Shown here: positions 18,049 to 26,477 of the stretch, piece by piece
Numbering within the stretch: the stretch's first letter is position 1
Layout of the letters: every line of letters starts with the position of its first letter
Position numbers and translations under genes: made by a program
The notes under the pieces: generated by a model
Told to the model about the DNA's origin: nothing
What the model saw: the letters and a program-made list of their open reading frames with translations, nothing else
The model's database searches: none
NCBI RefSeq assembly: GCF_004405125.1
Contig: NZ_SORX01000001.1
Coordinates: 379,780-443,779, forward strand
DNA from: Jeotgalibacillus salarius
GTDB taxonomy: Bacteria > Bacillota > Bacilli > Bacillales > Jeotgalibacillaceae
Length of the DNA stretch: 64,000 bases
Direction: 5' to 3'

Positions 18049-19329
18049 TTATTCAGAGTGCTTTGAGTCACCTAACAGTCCGAATGCAAACCCTGCTTCT
18101 TCCCATTTTAAACGGTTGATACAGTTTTTCGTATCAAGTACAGCCGGAGTGCGCATGTCGGATTTGAAAGCTGCAGGATCCAGTTCTTTAAATTCATTGT
18201 GATCTGTCAGAACGAGAATCAGATCAGCATGGCTGACCGCTTCGTTAAAGTCCTGCGTCTGACGTGGCACTTTGTTTTCTTTCACATGCGGATCGTACGC
18301 TGTATAATCAACGCCGGCTTCTTCAAGCTGACGCAATACTTCAAGTGAAGGACTTTCACGCACATCATCTACATTTCCTTTAAATGCTAGACCAAAAACG
18401 GCTACACGGCCATTTTGGATCTGTTCCTTTTGGAAATACTTCTGAACGCGTCCGACCGTATGCTTCGGCATGCCATCATTTGTATCACGTGCAAGGTTGA
18501 TCATTTTTGCAAGATCCGGCGCCAGTTCAACAAGGAACCATGGGTCGACTGCGATACAGTGACCGCCTACACCCGGACCAGGCTTATGAATATTCACACG
18601 CGGATGGAAGTTCGCAAAGTCAATCGCTTCCCAAATGTTCACGTCAATCGTTTCCGCAATTTTTGCAAGCTCATTGGCAAATGCAATGTTGATATCGCGG
18701 TACGTATTTTCAATCACTTTAACAAGCTCAGCTGTCGTTGCATCTGTTAAATGAATCTTTCCTTTTACAAACGTTTCATACAGCTCTTTTGTTTTCTCAG
18801 AAGATTCCTGGCTGATGCCCCCTACAATGCGGTCATTCTGCACAAGCTCTTCAAAGATTCTGCCTGGGATCACACGTTCCGGAGAATGGGATACGAGCAG
18901 CTCTGTACCGAACTCAAGTCCTGTCTCCTTAAGCGCTGGCAGCATAACGTCTTCAACCGTACGTGGTGGCACTGTTGATTCTAAAATCACAAGGTTCCCT
19001 TTTTTCACGAAAGGAACAATTGATTCAGTCGCTTTACGGACATAGTTAAGATTTGCTGTTTTGTCTTCATTAATTGGTGAAGGAACGGCGATAATAAATA
19101 CATCCGCTTCTTCAGGCGTTGTTGAAACAGTTAATGCCCCTGCATCCACTGCTTTCTCAAGTTTTTCCTGAAGACCATTTTCTTCTATATGAAGCTGTTT
19201 ATTCTGAATCATGCTGACTGCTTTTTCATTTACGTCTACGCCATGAACCTTTATGCCATTGTTCGCAAACATGACAGCAGTCGGAAGGCCTATATAACCA
19301 AGACCTACTACACAAATTTTTTCAAACAT
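18049..19329 (-). CDS. wecC: UDP-N-acetyl-D-mannosamine dehydrogenase
   Basis: The 426-aa enzyme belongs to the UDP-sugar dehydrogenase family. It has an N-terminal Rossmann fold (G-L-G-Y-I-G-L-P), the catalytic cysteine in G-V-G-G-H-C-I-A-V-D-P, and a C-terminal domain with A-F-K-x-x-V-D-D-x-R-E-S-P. The G-G-H-C signature and overall sequence fit WecC-type enzymes that oxidise UDP-ManNAc to UDP-ManNAcA with two NAD+. I chose the ATG at 19329, after AAAGGAAG; an ATG seven codons upstream precedes that site. The 2-epimerase that makes UDP-ManNAc is not in this window. Confidence 0.85.
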   Translation of the reverse strand: MFEKICVVGLGYIGLPTAVMFANNGIKVHGVDVNEKAVSMIQNKQLHIEENGLQEKLEKAVDAGALTVSTTPEEADVFIIAVPSPINEDKTANLNYVRKATESIVPFVKKGNLVILESTVPPRTVEDVMLPALKETGLEFGTELLVSHSPERVIPGRIFEELVQNDRIVGGISQESSEKTKELYETFVKGKIHLTDATTAELVKVIENTYRDINIAFANELAKIAETIDVNIWEAIDFANFHPRVNIHKPGPGVGGHCIAVDPWFLVELAPDLAKMINLARDTNDGMPKHTVGRVQKYFQKEQIQNGRVAVFGLAFKGNVDDVRESPSLEVLRQLEEAGVDYTAYDPHVKENKVPRQTQDFNEAVSHADLILVLTDHNEFKELDPAAFKSDMRTPAVLDTKNCINRLKWEEAGFAFGLLGDSKHSE

Positions 19330-19396
19330 ACGATTTGTACTTCCTTTCATCGGCTTATCTTCAATAAACCTGCCTTTTATTATATCGAAAAAATGC

Positions 19397-20719
19397 TCAA
19401 GTTGACATAGTCATGCGAAAAGAATTTCCGCTGCGACCAATGGAATGATAGTGAACGCCGCCACTGACCATTTCACCGGGATCAAAACAGTTACGACCGT
19501 CAAAAATCAGCGGACGCTTCATATGTTTTGTGAAAAAAGCGGGCGTCTGTTCTTTAATCTGCGCCCAGTCTGTAATAATAAACGCAGTTTCTGCGCCGTT
19601 TACCGCTTCTTCAAGGGAATTCGTATATGTCAGATCCGGAAATACTTCCTTCATCTTATCTGTTGCGATCGGATCATAAGCGACGATATCCGCGCCCTGA
19701 CGCTGCAGCTCCTCTATGATGCGGATTGCAGGCGTATCTCTTGTGTCATCTGTATTCGGCTTAAATGCCAGACCGAGCACAGCCGCTTTCGTCCCTTTTT
19801 CAATCGCACTGTATTCATTCGCTTTCTCCATCAGCTTGTTGTGCTGAAGCTCATTGACTTCAAGCACAGCATTCAGCATACGGAATTCGTAGCCTGCTTC
19901 AGCAGACATGGACGTGAGTGCTTTCGTATCTTTCGGAAAGCAAGATCCACCAAAACCAATACCGGCTTTAAGAAACTGTGTGCCGATTCGCTTATCGAGC
20001 CCCATTCCCTGGGCAACGGCTTCTACATTTGCACCTGTAATCTCACAAATGTTTGCTATTTCATTAATGAAACTGATTTTAGTTGCTAAAAATGCATTCG
20101 AGGCATATTTAATCAGTTCAGCACTTTTTGTATCTGTTCTAACGATCGGAATGTCGAATGGCGCATACAGTTCAGCAACTTTTTCAACTGCCGGCTGATG
20201 ATTACCGCCAATCACGATTCGGTCTCCATGAAATGCATCATGAATCGCATTTCCTTCACGCAGAAACTCAGGGTTTGATACGGCATGCACCTGATAAGCC
20301 GATCCATGCGCTTTGACCGTATCTTCAACCATCTCATTCGTGCCAACCGGGACTGTACTCTTCGTCACAATCACTACATCATTGGTAATTGATGCGGCAA
20401 TCTCCCTTGCAGCAGTTTTGACATATGACAAATCTGCTTTGCCGTTTTCACCCTCAGGCGTCCCGACTGCAATAAAGATCAACTCTTTATTCTCGTAAGC
20501 TTCAGAACGGTCTGTTGTAAAATGCAGACGCTCTTCGCGAATATTTTTCTGCAGCATGTCATCCAGTCCCGGTTCAAATATCGGGGAATGACCGCCTTTC
20601 AGCATATCTATTTTTTCCTGTGAAACATCCAGGCAGGTTACGTGATGTCCAACCTCAGCCAGACAAACGCCTGTGACAAGGCCTACATAACCGGTTCCTG
20701 CAATTCCTATATTCATCAT
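19397..20719 (-). CDS. ugd: UDP-glucose 6-dehydrogenase
   Basis: The 440-aa protein has the G-T-G-Y-V-G-L NAD-binding start, the catalytic cysteine in G-G-S-C-F-P-K-D, and the C-terminal UDP-binding domain with F-K-P-N-T-D-D-x-R. It oxidises UDP-glucose to UDP-glucuronate. GalU immediately upstream supplies UDP-glucose, only 6 nt away. Together with WecC this predicts a wall polymer containing uronic acids, similar in principle to teichuronic acid. A second methionine directly after the first is also possible as start. Confidence 0.9.
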   Translation of the reverse strand: MMNIGIAGTGYVGLVTGVCLAEVGHHVTCLDVSQEKIDMLKGGHSPIFEPGLDDMLQKNIREERLHFTTDRSEAYENKELIFIAVGTPEGENGKADLSYVKTAAREIAASITNDVVIVTKSTVPVGTNEMVEDTVKAHGSAYQVHAVSNPEFLREGNAIHDAFHGDRIVIGGNHQPAVEKVAELYAPFDIPIVRTDTKSAELIKYASNAFLATKISFINEIANICEITGANVEAVAQGMGLDKRIGTQFLKAGIGFGGSCFPKDTKALTSMSAEAGYEFRMLNAVLEVNELQHNKLMEKANEYSAIEKGTKAAVLGLAFKPNTDDTRDTPAIRIIEELQRQGADIVAYDPIATDKMKEVFPDLTYTNSLEEAVNGAETAFIITDWAQIKEQTPAFFTKHMKRPLIFDGRNCFDPGEMVSGGVHYHSIGRSGNSFRMTMST

Positions 20720-20725
20720 GTTGAT

Positions 20726-21604
20726 TTATCCTTTCTGACGTGCCATCAGTTCCTCAAGGTAAGCCAGGAGGTCCTCTTTCAGGTCTTCCCGTTTCAGACC
20801 GAGTTCAAGCGTAGCTTTGATAAAACCCAACTTGTCCCCAACATCATAACGGTTCCCCTTGAAATAATAAGCAAACAATGGCTGAGGCATCTGTCTCAGC
20901 GCATCCGTCAATTCAATTTCATTGCGCGCACTCGGCTCAAGGTTTTCTAGTATATTAAAAATTTCAGGCTGCAAAATATATCTGCCCTGAATTGCTAATG
21001 TCGATGGAGCTTCCCCTGCAGCCGGTTTCTCAACCAGACTGTCAATCGTGTAAAGCTGTTGATCAATCTGTTTACCTGGAGAAACAATCCCGTACTTCGA
21101 GACATCCTCTTTCGGCACTTCCTGCACCCCGATCACCGAACTCCCGGGGTAATCCCCATACACCTCAATCAACTGCTTCAGACAAGGTGGATCCGCTTCA
21201 ACAATATCATCTCCAAGAATGACCGCAAAGGGCTCATCCCCAATAAAACTTTTTGCACACAAAATAGCATGTCCAAGTCCTTTAGGTTCTTTTTGTCTAA
21301 TATAATGAATGTTTGCAAGGTTAGAAATGTGCTGCACCTGATCCAGCATCTCACGCTTATCTTTCTTCTCAAGCGTTTCTTCAAGCTCATACGACTTATC
21401 AAAATGATCCTCAATCGCACGCTTTCCCCTGCCGCTGATAATAATAATATCTTCAATGCCTGATGCAATCGCCTCTTCCACTATGTACTGTATCATCGGC
21501 TTATCCACAATCGGCAGCATTTCCTTCGGCTGTGCCTTCGTCGCCGGCAGCATTCTTGTTCCAAGACCTGCAGCCGGTATAATCACCTTTCTCACCTGCT
21601 TCAT
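20726..21604 (-). CDS. galU: UTP-glucose-1-phosphate uridylyltransferase
   Basis: The 292-aa nucleotidyltransferase begins with [16 protein letters not shown], the nucleotide-binding loop of GalU/GtaB enzymes, and has the usual length. It makes UDP-glucose from UTP and glucose-1-phosphate. It is the first gene of the minus-strand glycan operon, with a GGAGGGATG site just before the start. Confidence 0.93.
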   Translation of the reverse strand: MKQVRKVIIPAAGLGTRMLPATKAQPKEMLPIVDKPMIQYIVEEAIASGIEDIIIISGRGKRAIEDHFDKSYELEETLEKKDKREMLDQVQHISNLANIHYIRQKEPKGLGHAILCAKSFIGDEPFAVILGDDIVEADPPCLKQLIEVYGDYPGSSVIGVQEVPKEDVSKYGIVSPGKQIDQQLYTIDSLVEKPAAGEAPSTLAIQGRYILQPEIFNILENLEPSARNEIELTDALRQMPQPLFAYYFKGNRYDVGDKLGFIKATLELGLKREDLKEDLLAYLEELMARQKG

Positions 21605-21790
21605 CCATCATCCCTCCGCTCATATCCTTCAATCTCTCTATTATAACGCAAAACAGGGAATATCTGATAGCAAAAACGTGATTTTGCACATTATCTAATT
21701 GTATGCGAGCAAGAAGATAAGTGCCAGCCTTAAACATGAAATTTAAACGAACTGTAATGATTGTTACGCACAAAGAGAACAAAACGACAG

Positions 21791-21819
21791 ATGACTATAT
21801 CTAAAGTCTTATATATAAT
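21791..21819 (+). promoter_or_regulatory. Likely promoter of the XRE-TPR regulator
   Basis: ATGACT (21791-21796) and TATAAT (21814-21819) are 17 nt apart. Transcription would run through the GC-rich inverted repeat at 21841-21904 before the start codon at 21936. Confidence 0.5.
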
Positions 21820-21840
21820 AAGAGAAGTAGAGCGAAGTAT

Positions 21841-21904
21841 AGGGTCAGACCCCGCACTTCAGTCCCCGGCTTCGGCAGAGGAATGAAGTGGAGGGTCTGA
21901 CCCT
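21841..21904. repeat. GGGTCAGACCC inverted repeat in the regulator leader
   Basis: AGGGTCAGACCC (21841-21852) pairs with GGGTCTGACCCT (21893-21904). ACTTCA (21856-21861) pairs with TGAAGT (21884-21889) inside. A related half-copy, AGGGTCAGACCCC plus ACTTCAGT, occurs at 55123-55145. The pattern resembles REP/MITE-like palindromes. Confidence 0.7.
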
Positions 21905-21935
21905 CCACTTCCGTAATAGGATCGGGGGATTAAAA

Positions 21936-23195
21936 ATGAATGTCGGGTCAATTATCAAATATTACCGAACAAAAAAAGGCCTCACTCAGACCGAATTGGC
22001 TGATGGCATTTGTTCAACTTCTCACCTGAGCAAGATCGAGACCAACATGTATTCAGCAAATGAAGAGACTGTGAATATGCTGCTTGCGAAGTTGGATTTG
22101 CAGCTTGAGGATATTACGGGGGATTTGCGTGAGGTCCACGATTTGTTGGAATCTTTTATGCATGCGCTATTTATGCAGGATCGTGAATCGATTGAAAATT
22201 TGTATGAAGAACTTAAAGAAAAAGAGGATTATATACTAACAAGCGAGTATGTGAATTTATACCATTTATATATGTTACGGTACTATTTATTTCATTGGGA
22301 TGATGAAGGAATACAAGAATCATTAAATATGATTAAAAAAATTAAAAATACCTTTGATCCTATTGAAAAAAATATTTTAGTATTTTTCAGAGGATTTCAT
22401 TATTCTATGAATGAGAAATATGAAGAAGGTTTAAAAACAGTCCACGAATTTTTGAGAAATCCTCTTCCTGTTGGCGGAATGTGGATAGGTGAAGCAAGTT
22501 ATATTTTGTCACACCTATATACTTCTCTTAATCAAAACGAAGCGGCTTTGACCTTCAGTAAAAAGGCGTACGATGTTTTTCTAACAGAGTCAAATTTCAT
22601 ACGTCAGGTTCACTCACAAATGATCCTTGGTATTAGCTATATGAGGTTGAATCTTTACTCTGAAGCATTAACAGTTTATAAATCTCTTTTAAGAAATACA
22701 AGGATGTTTTTTAAAGACACGCTTTATCCGGGGGTATTAATCAACTATGCCCGCTGCCAATATTTACTCAAAGAATACTCTAAAGCTGAGAAGTCCACGA
22801 ATGAAGCAATCGACCTTTCAGAGCCATTTTCGTATAGTTACGGAACATCTTTACTTATTTGGCTAGAATGCAAGGTGAAACTAAATGACATTGACAAAAA
22901 ATGGCACTCAAGAATGAGGCTTCTAAAAGAAACAGATACAATAATTGGAGATAAATACTTTTTTCACCATTTGAATTTTCTTGAAAAGTATGAATTTTCC
23001 CAATACGAAGGCGTTAAATATGCGGTAAAATATTTGTATCCCCATCTCATTAAGCTCCAAAGTTTTAGCGATGCGCTGGAAGTTTTGGAGAAAATTATCG
23101 ATTATTATGAGTCTGTAGGCGATACAGAGAAGGTTGCTTATTTTTACAGCCAATGGAGAAATTTAATTACAAGGGAGAGGAAATTAAATGTTTAA
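21936..23195 (+). CDS. XRE-TPR transcriptional regulator, RRNPP-type peptide receptor
   Basis: The 419-aa protein starts with an XRE helix-turn-helix (about residues 3-57; S-I-I-K-Y-Y-R-x-K-K-G-L-T-Q-x-E-L-A). It continues as an all-helical domain with tetratricopeptide-like repeats to the end. This is the architecture of PlcR/NprR-type RRNPP receptors, which bind an imported peptide and then change their DNA binding. The start at 21936 follows GGGGGA by 7 nt; an in-frame ATG 16 codons upstream lies inside the inverted repeat. The stop overlaps the start of a 54-codon secreted-peptide gene, the usual arrangement for receptor and cognate signal. After about residue 80 the gene becomes much more AT-rich, suggesting the sensor part was exchanged. 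There is no sign of an aspartyl-phosphatase partner, so direct gene regulation is more likely than Rap activity. Confidence 0.82.
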   Translation: MNVGSIIKYYRTKKGLTQTELADGICSTSHLSKIETNMYSANEETVNMLLAKLDLQLEDITGDLREVHDLLESFMHALFMQDRESIENLYEELKEKEDYILTSEYVNLYHLYMLRYYLFHWDDEGIQESLNMIKKIKNTFDPIEKNILVFFRGFHYSMNEKYEEGLKTVHEFLRNPLPVGGMWIGEASYILSHLYTSLNQNEAALTFSKKAYDVFLTESNFIRQVHSQMILGISYMRLNLYSEALTVYKSLLRNTRMFFKDTLYPGVLINYARCQYLLKEYSKAEKSTNEAIDLSEPFSYSYGTSLLIWLECKVKLNDIDKKWHSRMRLLKETDTIIGDKYFFHHLNFLEKYEFSQYEGVKYAVKYLYPHLIKLQSFSDALEVLEKIIDYYESVGDTEKVAYFYSQWRNLITRERKLNV

Positions 23196-23352
23196 ACTTA
23201 AGAAAGTAGCTGTTTCGTTGTCAATAGCTCTATCACTTGCAGTTAGTTTTAGTACATTTGATGTTGGTTTTAACGAAAAATCAGTCCACATTGCTTCACC
23301 AGACGAATTTTCTACAATGGATCGAGACAGAATTGTTAAGCCACCAGCTTGA
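23188..23352 (+). CDS. Secreted signalling pro-peptide (Phr/PapR/NprX-like), 54 aa
   Basis: The gene overlaps the last 8 nt of the receptor gene and has GGGAGAGG 8 nt before its ATG. The product begins M-F-K-L-K-K, has a hydrophobic core of about 16 residues (V-A-V-S-L-S-I-A-L-S-L-A-V-S-F) and a polar, charged tail ending D-R-I-V-K-P-P-A. This is the layout of RRNPP signals: Sec export, proteolysis, then import by an oligopeptide permease as a short C-terminal peptide. The mature peptide cannot be read from the sequence; the last 5-8 residues are the best guess. Size, location and signal sequence support the call; no homologue is recognised. Confidence 0.75.
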   Translation: MFKLKKVAVSLSIALSLAVSFSTFDVGFNEKSVHIASPDEFSTMDRDRIVKPPA

Positions 23353-23447
23353 TTGCAATTTTTACCATTAAGATTTTCCCAATAGACGAATAGAGATATT
23401 TATATTAAAATAAGAATATGAAATGACCCAGCAATACCCTCTCATTG

Positions 23448-23475
23448 GCCGTCCGATTAATCGGGCGGCACTTTT
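23448..23475 (+). terminator. Terminator of the receptor-peptide operon
   Basis: GCCGTCCGATTAATCGGGCGGC is an almost perfect hairpin, followed by ACTTTTTATG. It lies about 100 nt after the pro-peptide stop. Confidence 0.75.
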
Positions 23476-23603
23476 TATGCGTAAAATGTCATATGTTAAT
23501 AGATTTATCAGATAAGTGTCGGATTATAGATATCTAAAATCATTTTTTTAAAAAAATATTCGACCTTTTATGACAAAATATTTGGATTTTTCCCAACATA
23601 AAA

Positions 23604-23638
23604 ACCCTCTCTTCCGGTTATCAGATGAGAGGGTTTTA
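23604..23638 (-). terminator. Terminator of the IDEAL-domain gene
   Basis: ACCCTCTC and GAGAGGGT form the stem, with A and T runs on both sides. It can work in both directions. Confidence 0.75.
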
Positions 23639-23664
23639 TGGTGCGCTTCGGGCTCGTGCGTTCA

Positions 23665-24123
23665 TTACTGTGCCGCCTCCTCAGTTTTCAGCTGATTCGT
23701 TAGCTGAATAAACAGGTCCCGGTCTCCTTCAAGGAGCGCTTTATCGATTAGTCTGTAAAGATTCTGCATTTCTAAATGTCCGATTTCTTCATTCATCGCT
23801 TCTTCCTCCTCGTCCGCCAGGATTTGCTCAACATAGAATTGTGATACTGATTTCAGGTGATCAACAAGGTCCGAGATTTGCAAAAGTTGAAACAGCGGAA
23901 TTCTGAAGATGCGGGCACCTCTTTGGAAAACGAATATATCTGTTAAGTTTTCGATCTGCCTTGTCTTAAGATTGATTCTGATTTCATTCGATTCAACCGG
24001 AATGAACTGATAAACTTCCTCTCCTTTAACCACCGAGAAATATTGATAAGCGAATACAAGCTTGAGTTCATGGCCTTCCTGCAGCGTATAAAACGGCTTC
24101 ATCATCTTAACTGTCAGCAGCAT
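23665..24123 (-). CDS. IDEAL domain protein
   Basis: This 152-aa cytoplasmic protein has an N-terminal beta-rich region (about residues 1-75), an acidic linker (D-E-E-E-E-A) and a C-terminal IDEAL-type motif: L-I-D-K-A-L-L-E-G-D-R-D-L-F-I-Q-L. IDEAL domains are short helical segments found in several Bacillus proteins, including the ComK-related adaptor group; their function is mostly unknown. It is monocistronic with a good terminator. Confidence 0.65.
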   Translation of the reverse strand: MLLTVKMMKPFYTLQEGHELKLVFAYQYFSVVKGEEVYQFIPVESNEIRINLKTRQIENLTDIFVFQRGARIFRIPLFQLLQISDLVDHLKSVSQFYVEQILADEEEEAMNEEIGHLEMQNLYRLIDKALLEGDRDLFIQLTNQLKTEEAAQ

Positions 24124-24753
24124 CGTTCTCCCTCCTGTCTATTATATTTTTTAAATATTCAGTACTTTAACATAATTATCGTATATTTTATGAGAAATGA
24201 AAAGGAAAAATACTTGATTATTTTCTGGAAAAGCATATTTGACATCTTTTTTTCACATTTTGTTCGGATGAATTCCCGATTAACCTTGCTGATTTTGCTC
24301 TATTTCAATATAAGTAGGAATCGTTGAGGATGGTGGAAAATTTGATTTGTAAATTATGGATATTTTCTTGTAGTAATGAATATGAAGAGCTGTACATCAC
24401 ACTACGGATTCGATGATTACGTCCATCGGTTATGCTGATGCGACCGTCAATCGTGTAAACACTACCATCAAACGGGATTTCATTACTGTCACCTCGGGTA
24501 TATCATACCGTCATACGTCTTCATACTACCGTCGATCCATTTGGTCGGGACGCTTCGTGTGATTTGGAGAACTTGTGTTGCATTTCAGCGATTTTCGTGG
24601 TCACTGTTCAATTTCGACTTTTATGTTGCACTTCAGCTAGTTTTCGGGCGGTTCACTGGATTTGCGTGCGATTCACTACAAACTCGTACCATACATTAGG
24701 TCGGCTTCTCCTACTAAAAAACCCTCTCCTAAAAATCAAGGAGAGGGTTCTTA
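24124..24753. other. Gene-free stretch between the IDEAL gene and serA
   Basis: No coding frame convinces. About 24566-24660 holds two imperfect copies of a TGTTGCA(T/C)TTCAGC...TTTTCG...TCACTGG phrase, roughly 45 nt apart, which look like degenerate repeats. The serA terminator closes the gap at 24719-24750. Confidence 0.4.
24719..24750 (-). terminator. Terminator of serA
   Basis: AACCCTCTCC and GGAGAGGGTT form a stem around a 10-nt loop. On the minus strand it is followed by TTTTAG. Confidence 0.85.
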
Positions 24754-25938
24754 CTAATGCCATCCATTCGCAATATGTCTTGCTCGGATGACACCTTCTA
24801 TGTCCTGCAGTCTGTCCATAATGTCTTTTGCTTCTGCATCGTTTAGTTTGTTGTCAATATCTATCAGTGTGTAGGCAAATTCTCCGCGGCTTCGGTTCAG
24901 CATGTCGGCAATGTTGAAGTTGCGTTCCGCCAGCAGCTGTGAGAATTGACCGAGCATGTTTGGAATGTTGCGGTGCATGATTGTCAGGCGGCCTGGTGAA
25001 GTGAGTGGCAGGCTGACGTTTGGAAGGTTAACAGCATTTTTGATATTACCCGTTTCAAGGTAGTTTTTCAGCTGTCTTGCTGCCATGACTGCACAATTTT
25101 CTTCAGATTCTGTTGTCGATGCACCAAGGTGAGGTGTAGCAACCACATTTTCCATACCAAAAATGTCATCGCTCGGGAAATCTGTGATGTATTTTCCGAC
25201 CGTGCCGTCCTGGAGCGCTGTTTTCAGTGCTTCGTGATCAACAAGTTCTCCGCGGGCAAAGTTGATAAAATGAATGCCTTTTTTCATTGCTTTAAATGCT
25301 TTGTCATCAATAATACCGGTTGTTTTCGGGCTGAGCGGAACGTGAATGGTGATGAAGTCACATTGCGACAGCAGTTCATCAAGCTGATGAACGCGCTGTA
25401 CGCTTCGTGAAATCAACCAGGCTACGTCTACTGATACGAATGGATCGTATGCCATGACTTCCATATCGAGCGCGAGTGCATCATTGGCTACAACTGATCC
25501 GATGTTACCTAGTCCAATGACGCCAAGCTTTTTGCCGGCTACTTCATGTCCGATAAATGCTTTTTTGTTCGCTTCCACTTTTTCAGAGATTTCTGTCTCC
25601 CCTTTTAAAGAATGAGTCCACTGAACGGCCCGGAACAGGTTACGCGAGCTTGCGATCAGACATGAGATCACGAGTTCTTTTACAGCGTTGGCGTTGGCAC
25701 CGGGCGTGTTAAAGACGACGACGCCCTGTTCAGAGCAATGGTCGATCGGAATATTATTCGTTCCAGCACCAGCTCTGGCAATTGCCTGGACTGACTGTGG
25801 AATTGGCTGGTTATGAAGTTTATGGCTTCTAAGCAATATTGCATCCGGCTCATTGCTTTCGTTGAGCTGGTACTGTTCATCTAACAATTTTAATCCTGCA
25901 TCGGCAATTTTGTTATAAGTCTGAATCTGATAAGTCAA
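24754..25938 (-). CDS. serA: D-3-phosphoglycerate dehydrogenase, short form
   Basis: The 394-aa enzyme catalyses the first step of serine synthesis, 3-phosphoglycerate to 3-phosphohydroxypyruvate, using NAD+. It has the D-isomer 2-hydroxyacid dehydrogenase fold with G-L-G-N-I-G, a catalytic R/E/H set (R-A-G-A-G, then P-H-L-G-A) and a C-terminal ACT domain (about residues 320-392) for likely serine feedback. It lacks the extra intervening domain of the 525-aa B. subtilis SerA. The start is a TTG, nine nt after AGGAGG. serC lies just upstream on the same strand, separated by two copies of the 130-bp repeat. Confidence 0.9.
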   Translation of the reverse strand: MTYQIQTYNKIADAGLKLLDEQYQLNESNEPDAILLRSHKLHNQPIPQSVQAIARAGAGTNNIPIDHCSEQGVVVFNTPGANANAVKELVISCLIASSRNLFRAVQWTHSLKGETEISEKVEANKKAFIGHEVAGKKLGVIGLGNIGSVVANDALALDMEVMAYDPFVSVDVAWLISRSVQRVHQLDELLSQCDFITIHVPLSPKTTGIIDDKAFKAMKKGIHFINFARGELVDHEALKTALQDGTVGKYITDFPSDDIFGMENVVATPHLGASTTESEENCAVMAARQLKNYLETGNIKNAVNLPNVSLPLTSPGRLTIMHRNIPNMLGQFSQLLAERNFNIADMLNRSRGEFAYTLIDIDNKLNDAEAKDIMDRLQDIEGVIRARHIANGWH

Positions 25939-25983
25939 CGTAGAGAACCTCCTGAAAAAATCCTAAGTTAGATTTAGTACGCT

Positions 25984-26109
25984 GTTGACCTGCGTTTCAG
26001 GCGGAGGCTTTCCGGACGGCGGTAGCTGAGCCTCCTCGGCTTTGCCTGCGGGGTCTCAGCTATCCCGCTAATCGTCCCGGAGTCCCCGCCTTACACTCCG
26101 GTCACCAGC
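25984..26109 (+). repeat. GC-rich 130-bp intergenic repeat, copy 1
   Basis: This carries the family core AGCCTCCTC...GCGGGGTCTCAGC and outer arms GGCGGAGGCTTTCC and GGAGTCCCCGCC. It lies between serA and serC. Confidence 0.8.
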
Positions 26110-26340
26110 AGATGGATTATGATATGTTGTAAATACTTCTTACTTATATAGTAGAAACATGAATTCAATACATGTAAAAAAATAACGTTTAATCGACTGT
26201 AATTATTATCTACTCTACATTCTTTCATCACAAAATTTATTTGCAGACGAGTTTACAGACTGCATACGATATATGTTTAGTGATTCACACTTAACATCCA
26301 ATTATGATTTTAAGAAACAGAATTTTATTAAGAAACCTTA

Positions 26341-26464
26341 GCGTTGACCGTAGCGGAAGGTGGCGACTCCAGCAGGAGAAGACGGACAGATGAGACCCCG
26401 CAGAGCTTTAGCTCGAGGAGGCTCATCGCCGTCCCTGCCGGAAAGCGCCATCTGAAGCGCAGGT
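26341..26464 (-). repeat. GC-rich 130-bp intergenic repeat, copy 2 (inverted)
   Basis: This is the same family in the opposite orientation to copy 1, with TGAGACCCCGC and GAGGAGGCTCA in the core. It lies just past the serC stop, so copies 1 and 2 form an inverted pair in the serA-serC gap. Confidence 0.8.
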
Positions 26465-26477
26465 CATTAGCGGTTAC

